Below the pieces are notes generated by a model, which ran no database searches, was not told the origin of the DNA, and saw nothing but the letters and a program-made list of their open reading frames with translations. The position numbers and the translations under genes are program-made. Positions 1 through 5,723 of a DNA stretch of 7,040 nt are shown in pieces (positions within the stretch are counted from its first letter, which is position 1; each line of letters begins with the position of its first letter). Location of the stretch: NCBI GenBank assembly GCA_017959645.1, contig JAGDAE010000125.1:1-7040 (forward strand). The letters run 5' to 3'. The stretch comes from Kiritimatiellia bacterium. GTDB taxonomy: Bacteria > Verrucomicrobiota > Kiritimatiellia > RFP12 > UBA1067.

Positions 1-5
1 CCCTG

Positions 6-38
6 AAAACACAATGTCCGCGCATCATCTGCGCGGAC
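6..38 (-). terminator. Probable intrinsic terminator of the tRNA operon
   Basis: Read on the minus strand, an 8-bp perfect GC-rich stem (GTCCGCGC at 31-38 pairing with GCGCGGAC at 16-23) closes a 7-nt loop and is followed by ATTGTGTTTTC. It lies about 33 nt past the 3' end of tRNA-Phe, which is where a tRNA operon terminator is expected. The U tract is imperfect, so efficiency is uncertain. Confidence 0.55.
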
Positions 39-70
39 TGCCCGGTTCGGTTTTGCCAAGCCATACAGTT

Positions 71-146
<76 letters not shown>

Positions 147-157
147 GCGTTCGGAAA

Positions 158-233
158 TGGTAGGAGCGCAGGGATTCGAACCCTGGACCCAGTGATTAAG
201 AGTCACTTGCTCTACCAGCTGAGCTACGCTCCC
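158..233 (-). tRNA. tRNA-Lys (anticodon CTT)
   Basis: A complete 76-nt cloverleaf on the minus strand. The acceptor stem GGGAGCG/CGCTCCT has a terminal G-U pair. The D stem is GCTC/GAGC. The anticodon stem AGTGA/TCACT closes loop CTCTTAA, giving anticodon CTT, which reads AAG. The T stem CAGGG/CCCTG closes TTCGAAT. Discriminator A is followed by encoded CCA. It is the middle gene of the operon, 21 nt after tRNA-Gly. A CTT lysine tRNA fits a GC-rich genome that uses AAG codons heavily. Confidence 0.97.
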
Positions 234-254
234 ATTTCACTTCGTCCGGCGCAT

Positions 255-330
255 TGGAGCGAGCTAAGGGACTCGAACCCTCGACAACCACCTTGGCAAG
301 GTGGCACTCTACCAACTGAGTTAAGCTCGC
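255..330 (-). tRNA. tRNA-Gly (anticodon GCC)
   Basis: A complete 76-nt cloverleaf on the minus strand. The acceptor stem is GCGAGCT/AGCTCGC and the D stem ACTC/GAGT. The anticodon stem CCACC/GGTGG closes loop TTGCCAA, giving anticodon GCC. The T stem GAGGG/CCCTT closes TTCGAGT. The discriminator is U, as is normal for bacterial tRNA-Gly, followed by encoded CCA. It is the promoter-proximal gene of the tRNA operon, with its 5' end about 23 nt after the -10 hexamer at 353-358. Confidence 0.97.
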
Positions 331-352
331 CTATCAGCCGAAAACGAGAGAT

Positions 353-382
353 AGTATATCATATCTCCGGCCCCCTTGACAA
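353..382 (-). promoter_or_regulatory. Promoter of the tRNA-Gly-Lys-Phe operon
   Basis: The minus strand reads TTGTCA (377-382, five of six consensus bases), an 18-nt spacer, then TATACT (353-358). The -10 is extended: TGA immediately precedes it, giving TGATATACT. The predicted start falls about 15-16 nt before the mature tRNA-Gly. Both hexamers lie at or inside the 3' end of the upstream ATPase gene. The TG of the extended -10 belongs to that gene's TGA stop codon, and the -35 lies in a hairpin within its last codons. Confidence 0.75.
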
Positions 383-1420
383 GGGGGTTTTTAAACTTTT
401 TTTCAAAATGTCGATCAGCGCCTTTTTCTCCTCGGCGGAAAACGCGTCCACGCGCTCGCGCCATTCGCGCCGGAACTCGTCGAGCTTCTCGTCCGCCGCG
501 GCCAGAAAGTGCGCCTTGAGTATCTTCTTCGCGGCGTCGAGGTACATTCTGACCTCCGGGTTCAGCTCGTCCATGACCAGCGCGTTTTCGGCATTGAGCG
601 CGGGAAAGCGCGGAGAAATCAGATAGGCGGTGAAACTCGCGCCGCCAGAGCGCACGCCCGCGCTCTGCTCGTGCAGCTGGAAGCCGTCGGGCCCGGCGAA
701 GACAAGACGTCCGGATCCGATGAACTTGCGTTTCCACTCGATGACCTCGAGCTTGGCCTCGGCTCCGTTTTCGAGCGAGAGCTTGTAGTCGGCGGTGCGT
801 TTCTGCACGATGACCGGCGTCACCGGAAGCCCGTTGAAGCTGATTCTTACATCCGGATAGCTCTTGAGGTAGAGCGCGAATCTGGAAGCGAGCGTCTGCA
901 GAGTCTCGGCGGCATTCAGCAGCGAATCGCAGTTCGCGCGCACGTTCGACACGAAGACCTCGGTTCCGGTCGTGGCCGCCGCGGTCGCGAAATCGAGGTC
1001 GAACACGCCGGGGTCTGCGATATCCCCACGCAGGACGTACGATCTCGTCTCGCCGTCGGCCATTACTGTGGTTCGCCACTCGACGTTCGAGCCGAGCGCG
1101 AACGCCTTGAACCGTCCGCGGCCGTGCCGCCCGTGCAGACGGCGGCCCGAGAAGCCAGTGCTTGTCGCGGTGCGCTTCCAGCTGCCGCCGAGCGCTCCGA
1201 AAGTTTCGTCGATCTTCATCGCGTCGATGCCGGTTCCGTCGTCGGAAACCCTTACCGCCTCGACCGCGCCGAGAGCGTTCGTGAGTATGTCTACCCGCAC
1301 GTCTCTGGCGTCCGCGTCGAGCGAATTCCACACCAATTCCTCTATCGCCGCGACCGGCGTCGCCTTGGACAGCGACTCGATGTGGTCGGCCTGCGCCCGT
1401 ACGAAAATGCGCCTGGACAT
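359..1420 (-). CDS. Short GHKL-type (Hsp90/gyrase B/MutL-like) ATPase
   Basis: A 353-residue protein with an N-terminal GHKL (Bergerat) ATP-binding fold. The N-box has E28 and N32 in EELVWNSLDADA. The G1 box is DDGTGI (60-65). A glycine-rich lid, HGRHGRGRFKAF, spans 96-107. A later region (about 120-290) could be the usual S5-like transducer, followed by a charged helical tail. ATP binding is well supported, but the substrate is unknown. The ATG at 1420 is preferred because AAGGA (1429-1433) lies 8 nt upstream. An ATG at 1429 is possible but would sit against the Shine-Dalgarno and overlap xseB. Related ATP-binding proteins that I recall are often much longer, so this may be a truncated version. 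Its C-terminus (KTPLSRGPEI) is encoded by a hairpin and runs into the tRNA promoter. It lacks the MutL IAAGEV signature. A single base separates it from xseB, which implies co-transcription. Confidence 0.8.
   Translation of the reverse strand: MSRRIFVRAQADHIESLSKATPVAAIEELVWNSLDADARDVRVDILTNALGAVEAVRVSDDGTGIDAMKIDETFGALGGSWKRTATSTGFSGRRLHGRHGRGRFKAFALGSNVEWRTTVMADGETRSYVLRGDIADPGVFDLDFATAAATTGTEVFVSNVRANCDSLLNAAETLQTLASRFALYLKSYPDVRISFNGLPVTPVIVQKRTADYKLSLENGAEAKLEVIEWKRKFIGSGRLVFAGPDGFQLHEQSAGVRSGGASFTAYLISPRFPALNAENALVMDELNPEVRMYLDAAKKILKAHFLAAADEKLDEFRREWRERVDAFSAEEKKALIDILKKSLKTPLSRGPEI
371..403 (+). terminator. Terminator-like hairpin on the plus strand, inside the ATPase 3' end
   Basis: On the plus strand CCCCCTT (371-377) pairs with AAGGGGG (381-387) across a 3-nt loop. 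It is followed by TTTTT (388-392) and, after AAAC, seven more T (397-403). This is textbook intrinsic-terminator geometry for plus-strand transcription, yet no plus-strand gene is visible upstream. In the minus direction no U tract follows, so it should not terminate the ATPase mRNA. It could stop antisense transcripts or be a relic. The minus-strand reading is in frame with the ATPase. Confidence 0.45.
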
Positions 1421-1421
1421 T

Positions 1422-1625
1422 TCAGACATCCTTCATCTCGGCGAGCTCGCCGTTGGCCGTCACCTTTTCGATGCGCAGACGGATCGATTCGAGATCCTTC
1501 CGGCATTCGTCCGCAAGCTTGCGCCCCTCTTCGAAAGAGGCAATCATTTCATCGAGCGACAGTTCACCGCTTTCCATCCTGGCGGCGATCGTCTCGAGTC
1601 TTTTCAGATTGTCTTCAAACTTCAT
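1422..1625 (-). CDS. xseB: Exodeoxyribonuclease VII small subunit
   Basis: A 67-residue acidic, helical protein with the XseB pattern. It begins MKFEDNLKRLETIAARMESG and continues with the SLDEMIASFEEGRKLADECR stretch that is diagnostic of the family, then LRIEKV. The length is slightly below the usual 70-85. XseB subunits bind the catalytic XseA subunit to form the single-strand-specific, bidirectional exonuclease VII used in repair and recombination. xseA is not in this window, which is common. The ATG at 1625 is supported by the family N-terminus. No Shine-Dalgarno precedes it; instead TATAAT (1633-1638) lies only 7 nt upstream, so initiation may be leaderless. A longer open frame extends upstream of 1625, but its arginine-rich translation is unlike a real protein. 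Confidence 0.9.
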   Translation of the reverse strand: MKFEDNLKRLETIAARMESGELSLDEMIASFEEGRKLADECRKDLESIRLRIEKVTANGELAEMKDV

Positions 1626-1632
1626 GGCGCGT

Positions 1633-1641
1633 ATTATACCA
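1633..1641 (-). promoter_or_regulatory. Extended -10 promoter of xseB and the GHKL gene
   Basis: The minus strand carries TGGTATAAT, a perfect -10 hexamer with the extended TGn element. The spacing to the xseB ATG at 1625 is 7 nt, so transcription should begin on or next to the start codon. The best -35 candidate is weak (TCGGCA at 1658-1663, 19-nt spacer). That is acceptable for an extended -10 promoter. Confidence 0.65.
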
Positions 1642-1664
1642 AAAATCGGACTCCTTTTGCCGAC
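1641..1664 (-). terminator. Possible weak terminator after the MAG1210-like gene
   Basis: On the minus strand GTCGG (1660-1664) can pair with CCGAT (1645-1649, one G-U) across a 10-nt loop, followed by a run of T. The 5-bp stem is short. Its position, between the membrane-protein stop and the xseB promoter, is the main support. Confidence 0.3.
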
Positions 1665-1690
1665 GGTGCGCGAAAAACGCCATCCGGTTC

Positions 1691-3406
1691 CTATCGTCCG
1701 AGAAACGAATATATCGAGCGGCGGAAGACGGCGGAGCCTGTTTTCCCGAAGCGGCCGTCCAATTCGGCCGACCTGCCGGAAGACGACTCGCAGACCGTCA
1801 TTCCCGTCGTTTTCTCGACCGGCAGATATTCGATCCACTCGACCGGCACCCAATGCCACTTGCCGTCGCCGCCGAAGACTTCCTCGCGGTCGATCCGCTT
1901 CTCGCCGCGGAATCCGTGCGCGACGACTTCGACCTCGCTCACGCCATCCGCGCGGGACGCGAGACGCGTTTTCAGAATGTTGCGGGTTATGCAGGCCGGA
2001 TGGGCGAACCGTTTTTCTCCATAGTAGTTGGCGATCGCCTCGTGCTCCCAGAACGACGCCCCGTTCCCGTCGACGACGCCCTTCCATATCTCTTCGTGCG
2101 GACGCGTCTGCTGGTAGAGCGGAATCGCCAACAACGGAGCGAGCGCGAAGTAGGCGTCGCGGAAGTATTTCTCGTTGAAGCGCAGAAAATTCGCCCTGGC
2201 CGCGTCGATATCCCAATGGCGGAAATGTTTCGGGTCGGTGTCGATCTCGGCGTCGTCGAGATGGCGCGCGCCGACGAGATTGATCTTGCGCACCTTGCGG
2301 AACGTGAAATCGTCCCCGAAGCCGGTCGTCGTGTCTTTCATCAAAGCCATCATCTGGGTCTGCGCGAGCGCGGTGAACAGAAGCCGGAATTCTACCTCGT
2401 TGTCGCGGTCGACCGCGTTGAACCACGCCTCGAACTCGTGGTTCGACATCATCGTGAAATTCGACTCGTCCTTGAGATTGCGCGAAAAGCGTTTGAGCTT
2501 GCCGATTCGCCACCGCTTGCGGATTCCGTCAAACAGATCGTTGTCGTCGAAACCGGAAGGTTTTCTGGAAAAGGACAGATTCGGCGCGGCGTCGTTGCCG
2601 TAGACGAGAACCTTCCGGCGCGAATATTCCGGCTTCGGTTTTGTCACGCTGGCGTGCAGGGTTTCGTGGCGGGTTACGCGGCGGCGGTTGCCCCGCTCGT
2701 CGGTCTCGAATTCCGTCCATGATATGTCGAGCGAACCGTGGTACGTCTCGGTCCCCCACTCCATCTCCAGATATTCGCCGAACAGGAACGGATTGCCGTT
2801 GATGACGCCGGACTGCGCGAACACGATCGACTTGCCGTCGTTGAAGCCGTCGTCCCAGCCGTACAGCCGTTTCAGATCCGCCAGCCGTTTCGCAGTGAAG
2901 AATGGGTCGAACGCCAGACGCGGCACGGTCGCCTCGATCAGTTTCACCGTGACATCCCAGGAATAGAGACTGTTCAGCGGCTCCATCAGATTCCACGCGT
3001 CCGCCAGCGCCTTGTCGAGTTTTTCCTTGAGCGAGCGCGCGTGTCTGGCGGCGCGCCCGGCGGCGATACCCGCCGGAATGCTCAGCGCGATTCCGGCGAT
3101 CGCGCCGGTTACGAAGACATCCGTCTTCGCGCCGTCGCGGTTTTCGTCGAAAAAGATCAGCGCAACGAAGACTGCGGCAGCGACATAGCCTAACGCAGCC
3201 AGCCAGCCGAAAAGATTCTTTTTCGCCTTCGCCCCCGCGAATTCCTTCTGGAGCTTTCTCGCTTCCGCCGCCTGCGCACGGCACGCGCAAATGTCGATTC
3301 CCGAACGCGCCACAAACTCCGAAAACTTCTCCCGCGCCAGGCGGGCGAACTTTTCGCGGAAGACGTCACGGTACGCCGAAAGCGGCTCGTAGACGTCGCC
3401 GATCAA
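1691..3406 (-). CDS. LemA-associated membrane protein, MAG1210-like (DUF3137-type)
   Basis: A large protein of about 571 residues whose biochemical role is unknown. It has a charged, helical N-terminal region (1-64). Two adjacent hydrophobic helices follow (about 65-86, and 97-116 with its glycine-rich GAIAGIALSIPAGIAAG), separated by a short charged loop, which suggests a hairpin membrane anchor. A long soluble domain follows, with FAQSGVINGNPFLF, a YGNDAAPNLSFSRKPS stretch and, near the C-terminus, PLLAIPLYQQTRPHEEI. From memory these match proteins called MAG1210 family in mollicutes and other bacteria, which sit beside lemA. I propose a TTG start at 3406. It overlaps the lemA stop as TTGA, has AGGGA (3416-3420) 9 nt upstream, and is followed at once by family-like sequence (IGDVYEPLSAYRDVF). 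An ATG at 3508 would add 34 arginine-rich residues read from inside lemA, which look like out-of-frame sequence. Translational coupling to lemA is likely. Confidence 0.75.
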   Translation of the reverse strand: MIGDVYEPLSAYRDVFREKFARLAREKFSEFVARSGIDICACRAQAAEARKLQKEFAGAKAKKNLFGWLAALGYVAAAVFVALIFFDENRDGAKTDVFVTGAIAGIALSIPAGIAAGRAARHARSLKEKLDKALADAWNLMEPLNSLYSWDVTVKLIEATVPRLAFDPFFTAKRLADLKRLYGWDDGFNDGKSIVFAQSGVINGNPFLFGEYLEMEWGTETYHGSLDISWTEFETDERGNRRRVTRHETLHASVTKPKPEYSRRKVLVYGNDAAPNLSFSRKPSGFDDNDLFDGIRKRWRIGKLKRFSRNLKDESNFTMMSNHEFEAWFNAVDRDNEVEFRLLFTALAQTQMMALMKDTTTGFGDDFTFRKVRKINLVGARHLDDAEIDTDPKHFRHWDIDAARANFLRFNEKYFRDAYFALAPLLAIPLYQQTRPHEEIWKGVVDGNGASFWEHEAIANYYGEKRFAHPACITRNILKTRLASRADGVSEVEVVAHGFRGEKRIDREEVFGGDGKWHWVPVEWIEYLPVEKTTGMTVCESSSGRSAELDGRFGKTGSAVFRRSIYSFLGR

Positions 3407-4065
3407 AAGAACGTTTCCCTGGCCTGAGATTTGATTTCGGCGGAGGCGGAGAACGGTATTCGCGTCGTGTAGCCGGCGCGGGCGGCGACGATCTGCTTGG
3501 TCGGCCACGAGAACACGTCGCTATTCCACTGGTTGACGGTATCGTTGTAGAGGGCGCGCGCGGCGGTTATCTCTTTCTGCAGATAGCTGTTCTGCTGAAG
3601 CGCGTCCGCTATCGCCGCGTGGGCCTTGAGCTCCGGATACGCCTCGACCTGCGGGAAGAGCCGCCCGAAACATCCGTCGATCTGCCCCGCCACCGCGTTG
3701 CGCTCGCCTTCGGAAAGCCGTCCGCCGCGGAACGCCGCCACCGCCTTCATCACGTCCTTGTCGAGATCGACCGCCTTCTCCACCAGCTTCGCCACGTTCT
3801 TGAGTATCATGACGCGCTGCTCGAGGTAGTTGTCGATTGTCGATGCGTCGGCCTGTATCTTCTGCTGCAGCCGCTGGAAATAGTTCTTCGCGCCGATCTT
3901 CATGAAAAGGAAGACCAGCCCCGGGATAATCCCCGCGCACCACAGCGCTATTTCGAAAAGTGCAGAACCGAAACCGACTTTCACCGGCAGTTGCTTTTCG
4001 ATTACGTTTACGTCGCGTCCGACGGCGTTCACTGGGCCTGTCGTTTCGTCGAGTTCGTTCGCCAT
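3403..4065 (-). CDS. lemA: LemA family membrane protein
   Basis: A 220-residue protein with the LemA layout. A short N-terminal tail of about 34 residues precedes one hydrophobic helix (about 35-56, ALFEIALWCAGIIPGLVFLFM). A long helical-bundle domain follows. The family's best conserved patch, YPELKAHAAIADALQQNSYL followed by KEITAARALYNDTVNQWNS, is present. LemA proteins are anchored with the helical bundle on one side of the membrane. Their function in bacteria is poorly defined. The start is well supported: AAGGAGG (4073-4079) lies 7 nt before the ATG, the strongest ribosome binding site in the window. It follows hydF after 45 bp with no clear promoter or terminator between them, and its stop overlaps the start of the MAG1210-like gene. 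That fits one operon and a shared membrane complex (inference). Confidence 0.9.
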   Translation of the reverse strand: MANELDETTGPVNAVGRDVNVIEKQLPVKVGFGSALFEIALWCAGIIPGLVFLFMKIGAKNYFQRLQQKIQADASTIDNYLEQRVMILKNVAKLVEKAVDLDKDVMKAVAAFRGGRLSEGERNAVAGQIDGCFGRLFPQVEAYPELKAHAAIADALQQNSYLQKEITAARALYNDTVNQWNSDVFSWPTKQIVAARAGYTTRIPFSASAEIKSQARETFF

Positions 4066-4110
4066 GCTATTGCCTCCTTCGTTTCTGTTGTTGTTTAAAG
4101 ACTCTTCGCT

Positions 4111-5169
4111 TCAGTCGGCGGGGAATGCGCCCGCGGCGCCGCAGAGCGCCTTCTGCAGCAGCAGCCCGTAGTTGACGACCGGGACTCCCCGCTCGCGGGC
4201 GGCGGCGATTCGCGCAAGCATTTCCCTGCGCGTCAGCATGCACCCGCCGCAATGCACGGCGAGCTTCGCGCCGTCGAGCTTCGCGGCGAAATCCTTCCCG
4301 CTGGCGAAAACGAACCGCGGCTGCGCGCCGCACAAAGTCCGCACCGCCGCCGGAATCTTCACGGTGCCGATGTCGTTGCACTGCCGGTGGTGGGTGCACG
4401 CTTCGGCGACCAGAACGAGATCGCCGTCTTTCAGCCTCGCGGCGGCATCGAGTCCGCGGCGGAACTCCGCCAGATCGCCCTTCTGCCGCGCGAACAGGAT
4501 CGAGAAACTCGTGATCCGCGGATATTTTCCGGCGACTTTGGCGAACGCCTGGCTGTCGGTGATGACGAGCTCGAACTCGCCGTCCGGCAGGTTCTCCGGC
4601 TGGCAGACCGTGGCGAGAATGCCCTTTTCCAGACATTCCCTGATGACCTGCTGCTGCGGCAGTATGAGCCGGCCCTTCGGCGCGGATTCGTCGATCGGGC
4701 AGACGCAAAGCACCCTGTCGCCGCGCTTCGCCAGCCCGTCGAGCAGACCGGGAGCGGATTCTTCGAGCCGTATCGACGCGACCTTGCGGCGCAGTTCGCC
4801 GGCGTCGATTCCTCGATCGGCGACGACGACCGGAATCCCCTCGAAACGCGATCGCCATTCTTCAAACCCGCCGCCGACCCATACCGCGATGTCGGTGGAT
4901 GAAAGAACGGCCAGCGTCTTCTTGACCCTGAGTTCGCCGAGCGCGCCTTCGTCGTCGAGCCCGGCGGTGTCGGTTACCAGGCACGGCCCGAGCGGCAGAA
5001 TCTCCATCGCCTTCGAAACCGGATCGGTCGTCGTGCCGGGTACGTCCGAGACGATGGCTATGTCCTGCCCCGTGAACGCGTTGACGAGCGTCGACTTGCC
5101 GGCGTTTCTCAGACCGAAGAACGCGATGTGCGTACGGTTCGCGGACGGAGTCTCGTTTACGCCTGCCAT
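4111..5169 (-). CDS. hydF: [FeFe]-hydrogenase maturation GTPase HydF
   Basis: A 352-residue HydF, the scaffold that receives the 2Fe precursor built by the radical-SAM enzymes HydE and HydG and delivers it to apo-hydrogenase HydA. The N-terminal GTPase domain shows the HydF signature TPSANRTHIAFFG, P-loop GLRNAGKS (19-26), switch GTTTDP (45-50) and DTAG (67-70). The C-terminal iron-sulfur domain keeps the cluster ligands: C258-T-H260 in ACTHHRQCNDIGTVKIP, and H306-C307-G-G-C310 in the HCGGC motif. Length is somewhat below the usual value of about 400. The ATG at 5169 lies inside pth (13-bp overlap) without a strong Shine-Dalgarno, so coupling to pth translation is likely. hydE, hydG and a hydrogenase are not in the window. 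Finding hydF behind prs and pth rather than in a hyd cluster is notable. Confidence 0.95.
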   Translation of the reverse strand: MAGVNETPSANRTHIAFFGLRNAGKSTLVNAFTGQDIAIVSDVPGTTTDPVSKAMEILPLGPCLVTDTAGLDDEGALGELRVKKTLAVLSSTDIAVWVGGGFEEWRSRFEGIPVVVADRGIDAGELRRKVASIRLEESAPGLLDGLAKRGDRVLCVCPIDESAPKGRLILPQQQVIRECLEKGILATVCQPENLPDGEFELVITDSQAFAKVAGKYPRITSFSILFARQKGDLAEFRRGLDAAARLKDGDLVLVAEACTHHRQCNDIGTVKIPAAVRTLCGAQPRFVFASGKDFAAKLDGAKLAVHCGGCMLTRREMLARIAAARERGVPVVNYGLLLQKALCGAAGAFPAD

Positions 5170-5723
5170 CCGTTGTATTCGTTCATCGCGATATCCGGCC
5201 CGTCGGCGACGATCTTCGCCACCGCCTTCACCGCCTCGGCCTTCACCGCGTCGATGGTCTTACGGTCATCCGGCGCGAACTTGCCGAGCACGTGCGCGAC
5301 CACGTCGCCGTCTCTTCGACCGACGCCGATTTTCAGCCGCGTGAAATTCCCGGTGCCAAGCCGCGCGATTACGCTCCTGACGCCGTTGTGCCCACCGCAC
5401 GAACCGGTTTTGCGTATGCGCATCCTGCCGACGGGAATGTCGATGTCGTCGTGCACGACGATGAGATCGGATGCCTGCAGATTGCGGTATTTGACAACCG
5501 GCGCCACCGAATCTCCGGAAAGGTTCATGTACGTCTGAGGCTTGACGAGAACGACCTTCTCGCCGCCGAGAACGCCCGAGCATTCGAGACATCCGAACTG
5601 GCGCTTGAACGCCCACGAACCGCCGATCGCCTCGGCGATCGCGTCAACGACCTCGAAACCGACCGAATGCGGAGTATTGGCGTACTGCGCGCCCGGATTC
5701 CCCAGACCGGCGACGACTTTCAC
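5157..5723 (-). CDS. pth: Peptidyl-tRNA hydrolase
   Basis: A 188-residue cytosolic enzyme that cleaves the ester between the peptide and tRNA in prematurely released peptidyl-tRNAs, recycling tRNA. Motifs match bacterial Pth: GLGNPG with N9, catalytic H19, MNLSG with N67, HDDIDIP with D92, and GSCGGHNG with N113. These equal N10, H20, N68, D93 and N114 of the Escherichia coli enzyme. One oddity is that the residue after the catalytic histidine is serine (PHS), where most family members have asparagine (RHN). The start codon is GTG at 5723, directly after the prs TAA stop with no gap, and no strong Shine-Dalgarno is seen. That implies translational reinitiation after prs. The prs-pth order is common in bacteria, often with rplY (ctc) between them; here rplY is absent. 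Confidence 0.95.
   Translation of the reverse strand: MKVVAGLGNPGAQYANTPHSVGFEVVDAIAEAIGGSWAFKRQFGCLECSGVLGGEKVVLVKPQTYMNLSGDSVAPVVKYRNLQASDLIVVHDDIDIPVGRMRIRKTGSCGGHNGVRSVIARLGTGNFTRLKIGVGRRDGDVVAHVLGKFAPDDRKTIDAVKAEAVKAVAKIVADGPDIAMNEYNGWQA

Noticed and set aside
371..403. The CCCCCTT/AAGGGGG hairpin as the terminator of the ATPase mRNA
   Set aside because: On the minus strand it lies before the stop codon and is followed by CCGGAGATATGA rather than a U tract.
321..1331. A 336-codon minus-strand frame overlapping the GHKL gene
   Set aside because: It is arginine-rich, has no domain pattern, and lies out of frame with a protein that shows clear ATPase boxes.
359..1420. The GHKL protein as MutL or Hsp90
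   Set aside because: It lacks the MutL IAAGEV N-terminus and is far too short, with no middle or client domain, for Hsp90. Only the shared nucleotide-binding fold is supported.
509..2722. A 737-codon plus-strand frame antisense to the ATPase, xseB and the MAG1210-like gene
   Set aside because: Long antisense frames are expected in GC-rich coding DNA. It crosses three real genes and a promoter and shows no recognisable motif.
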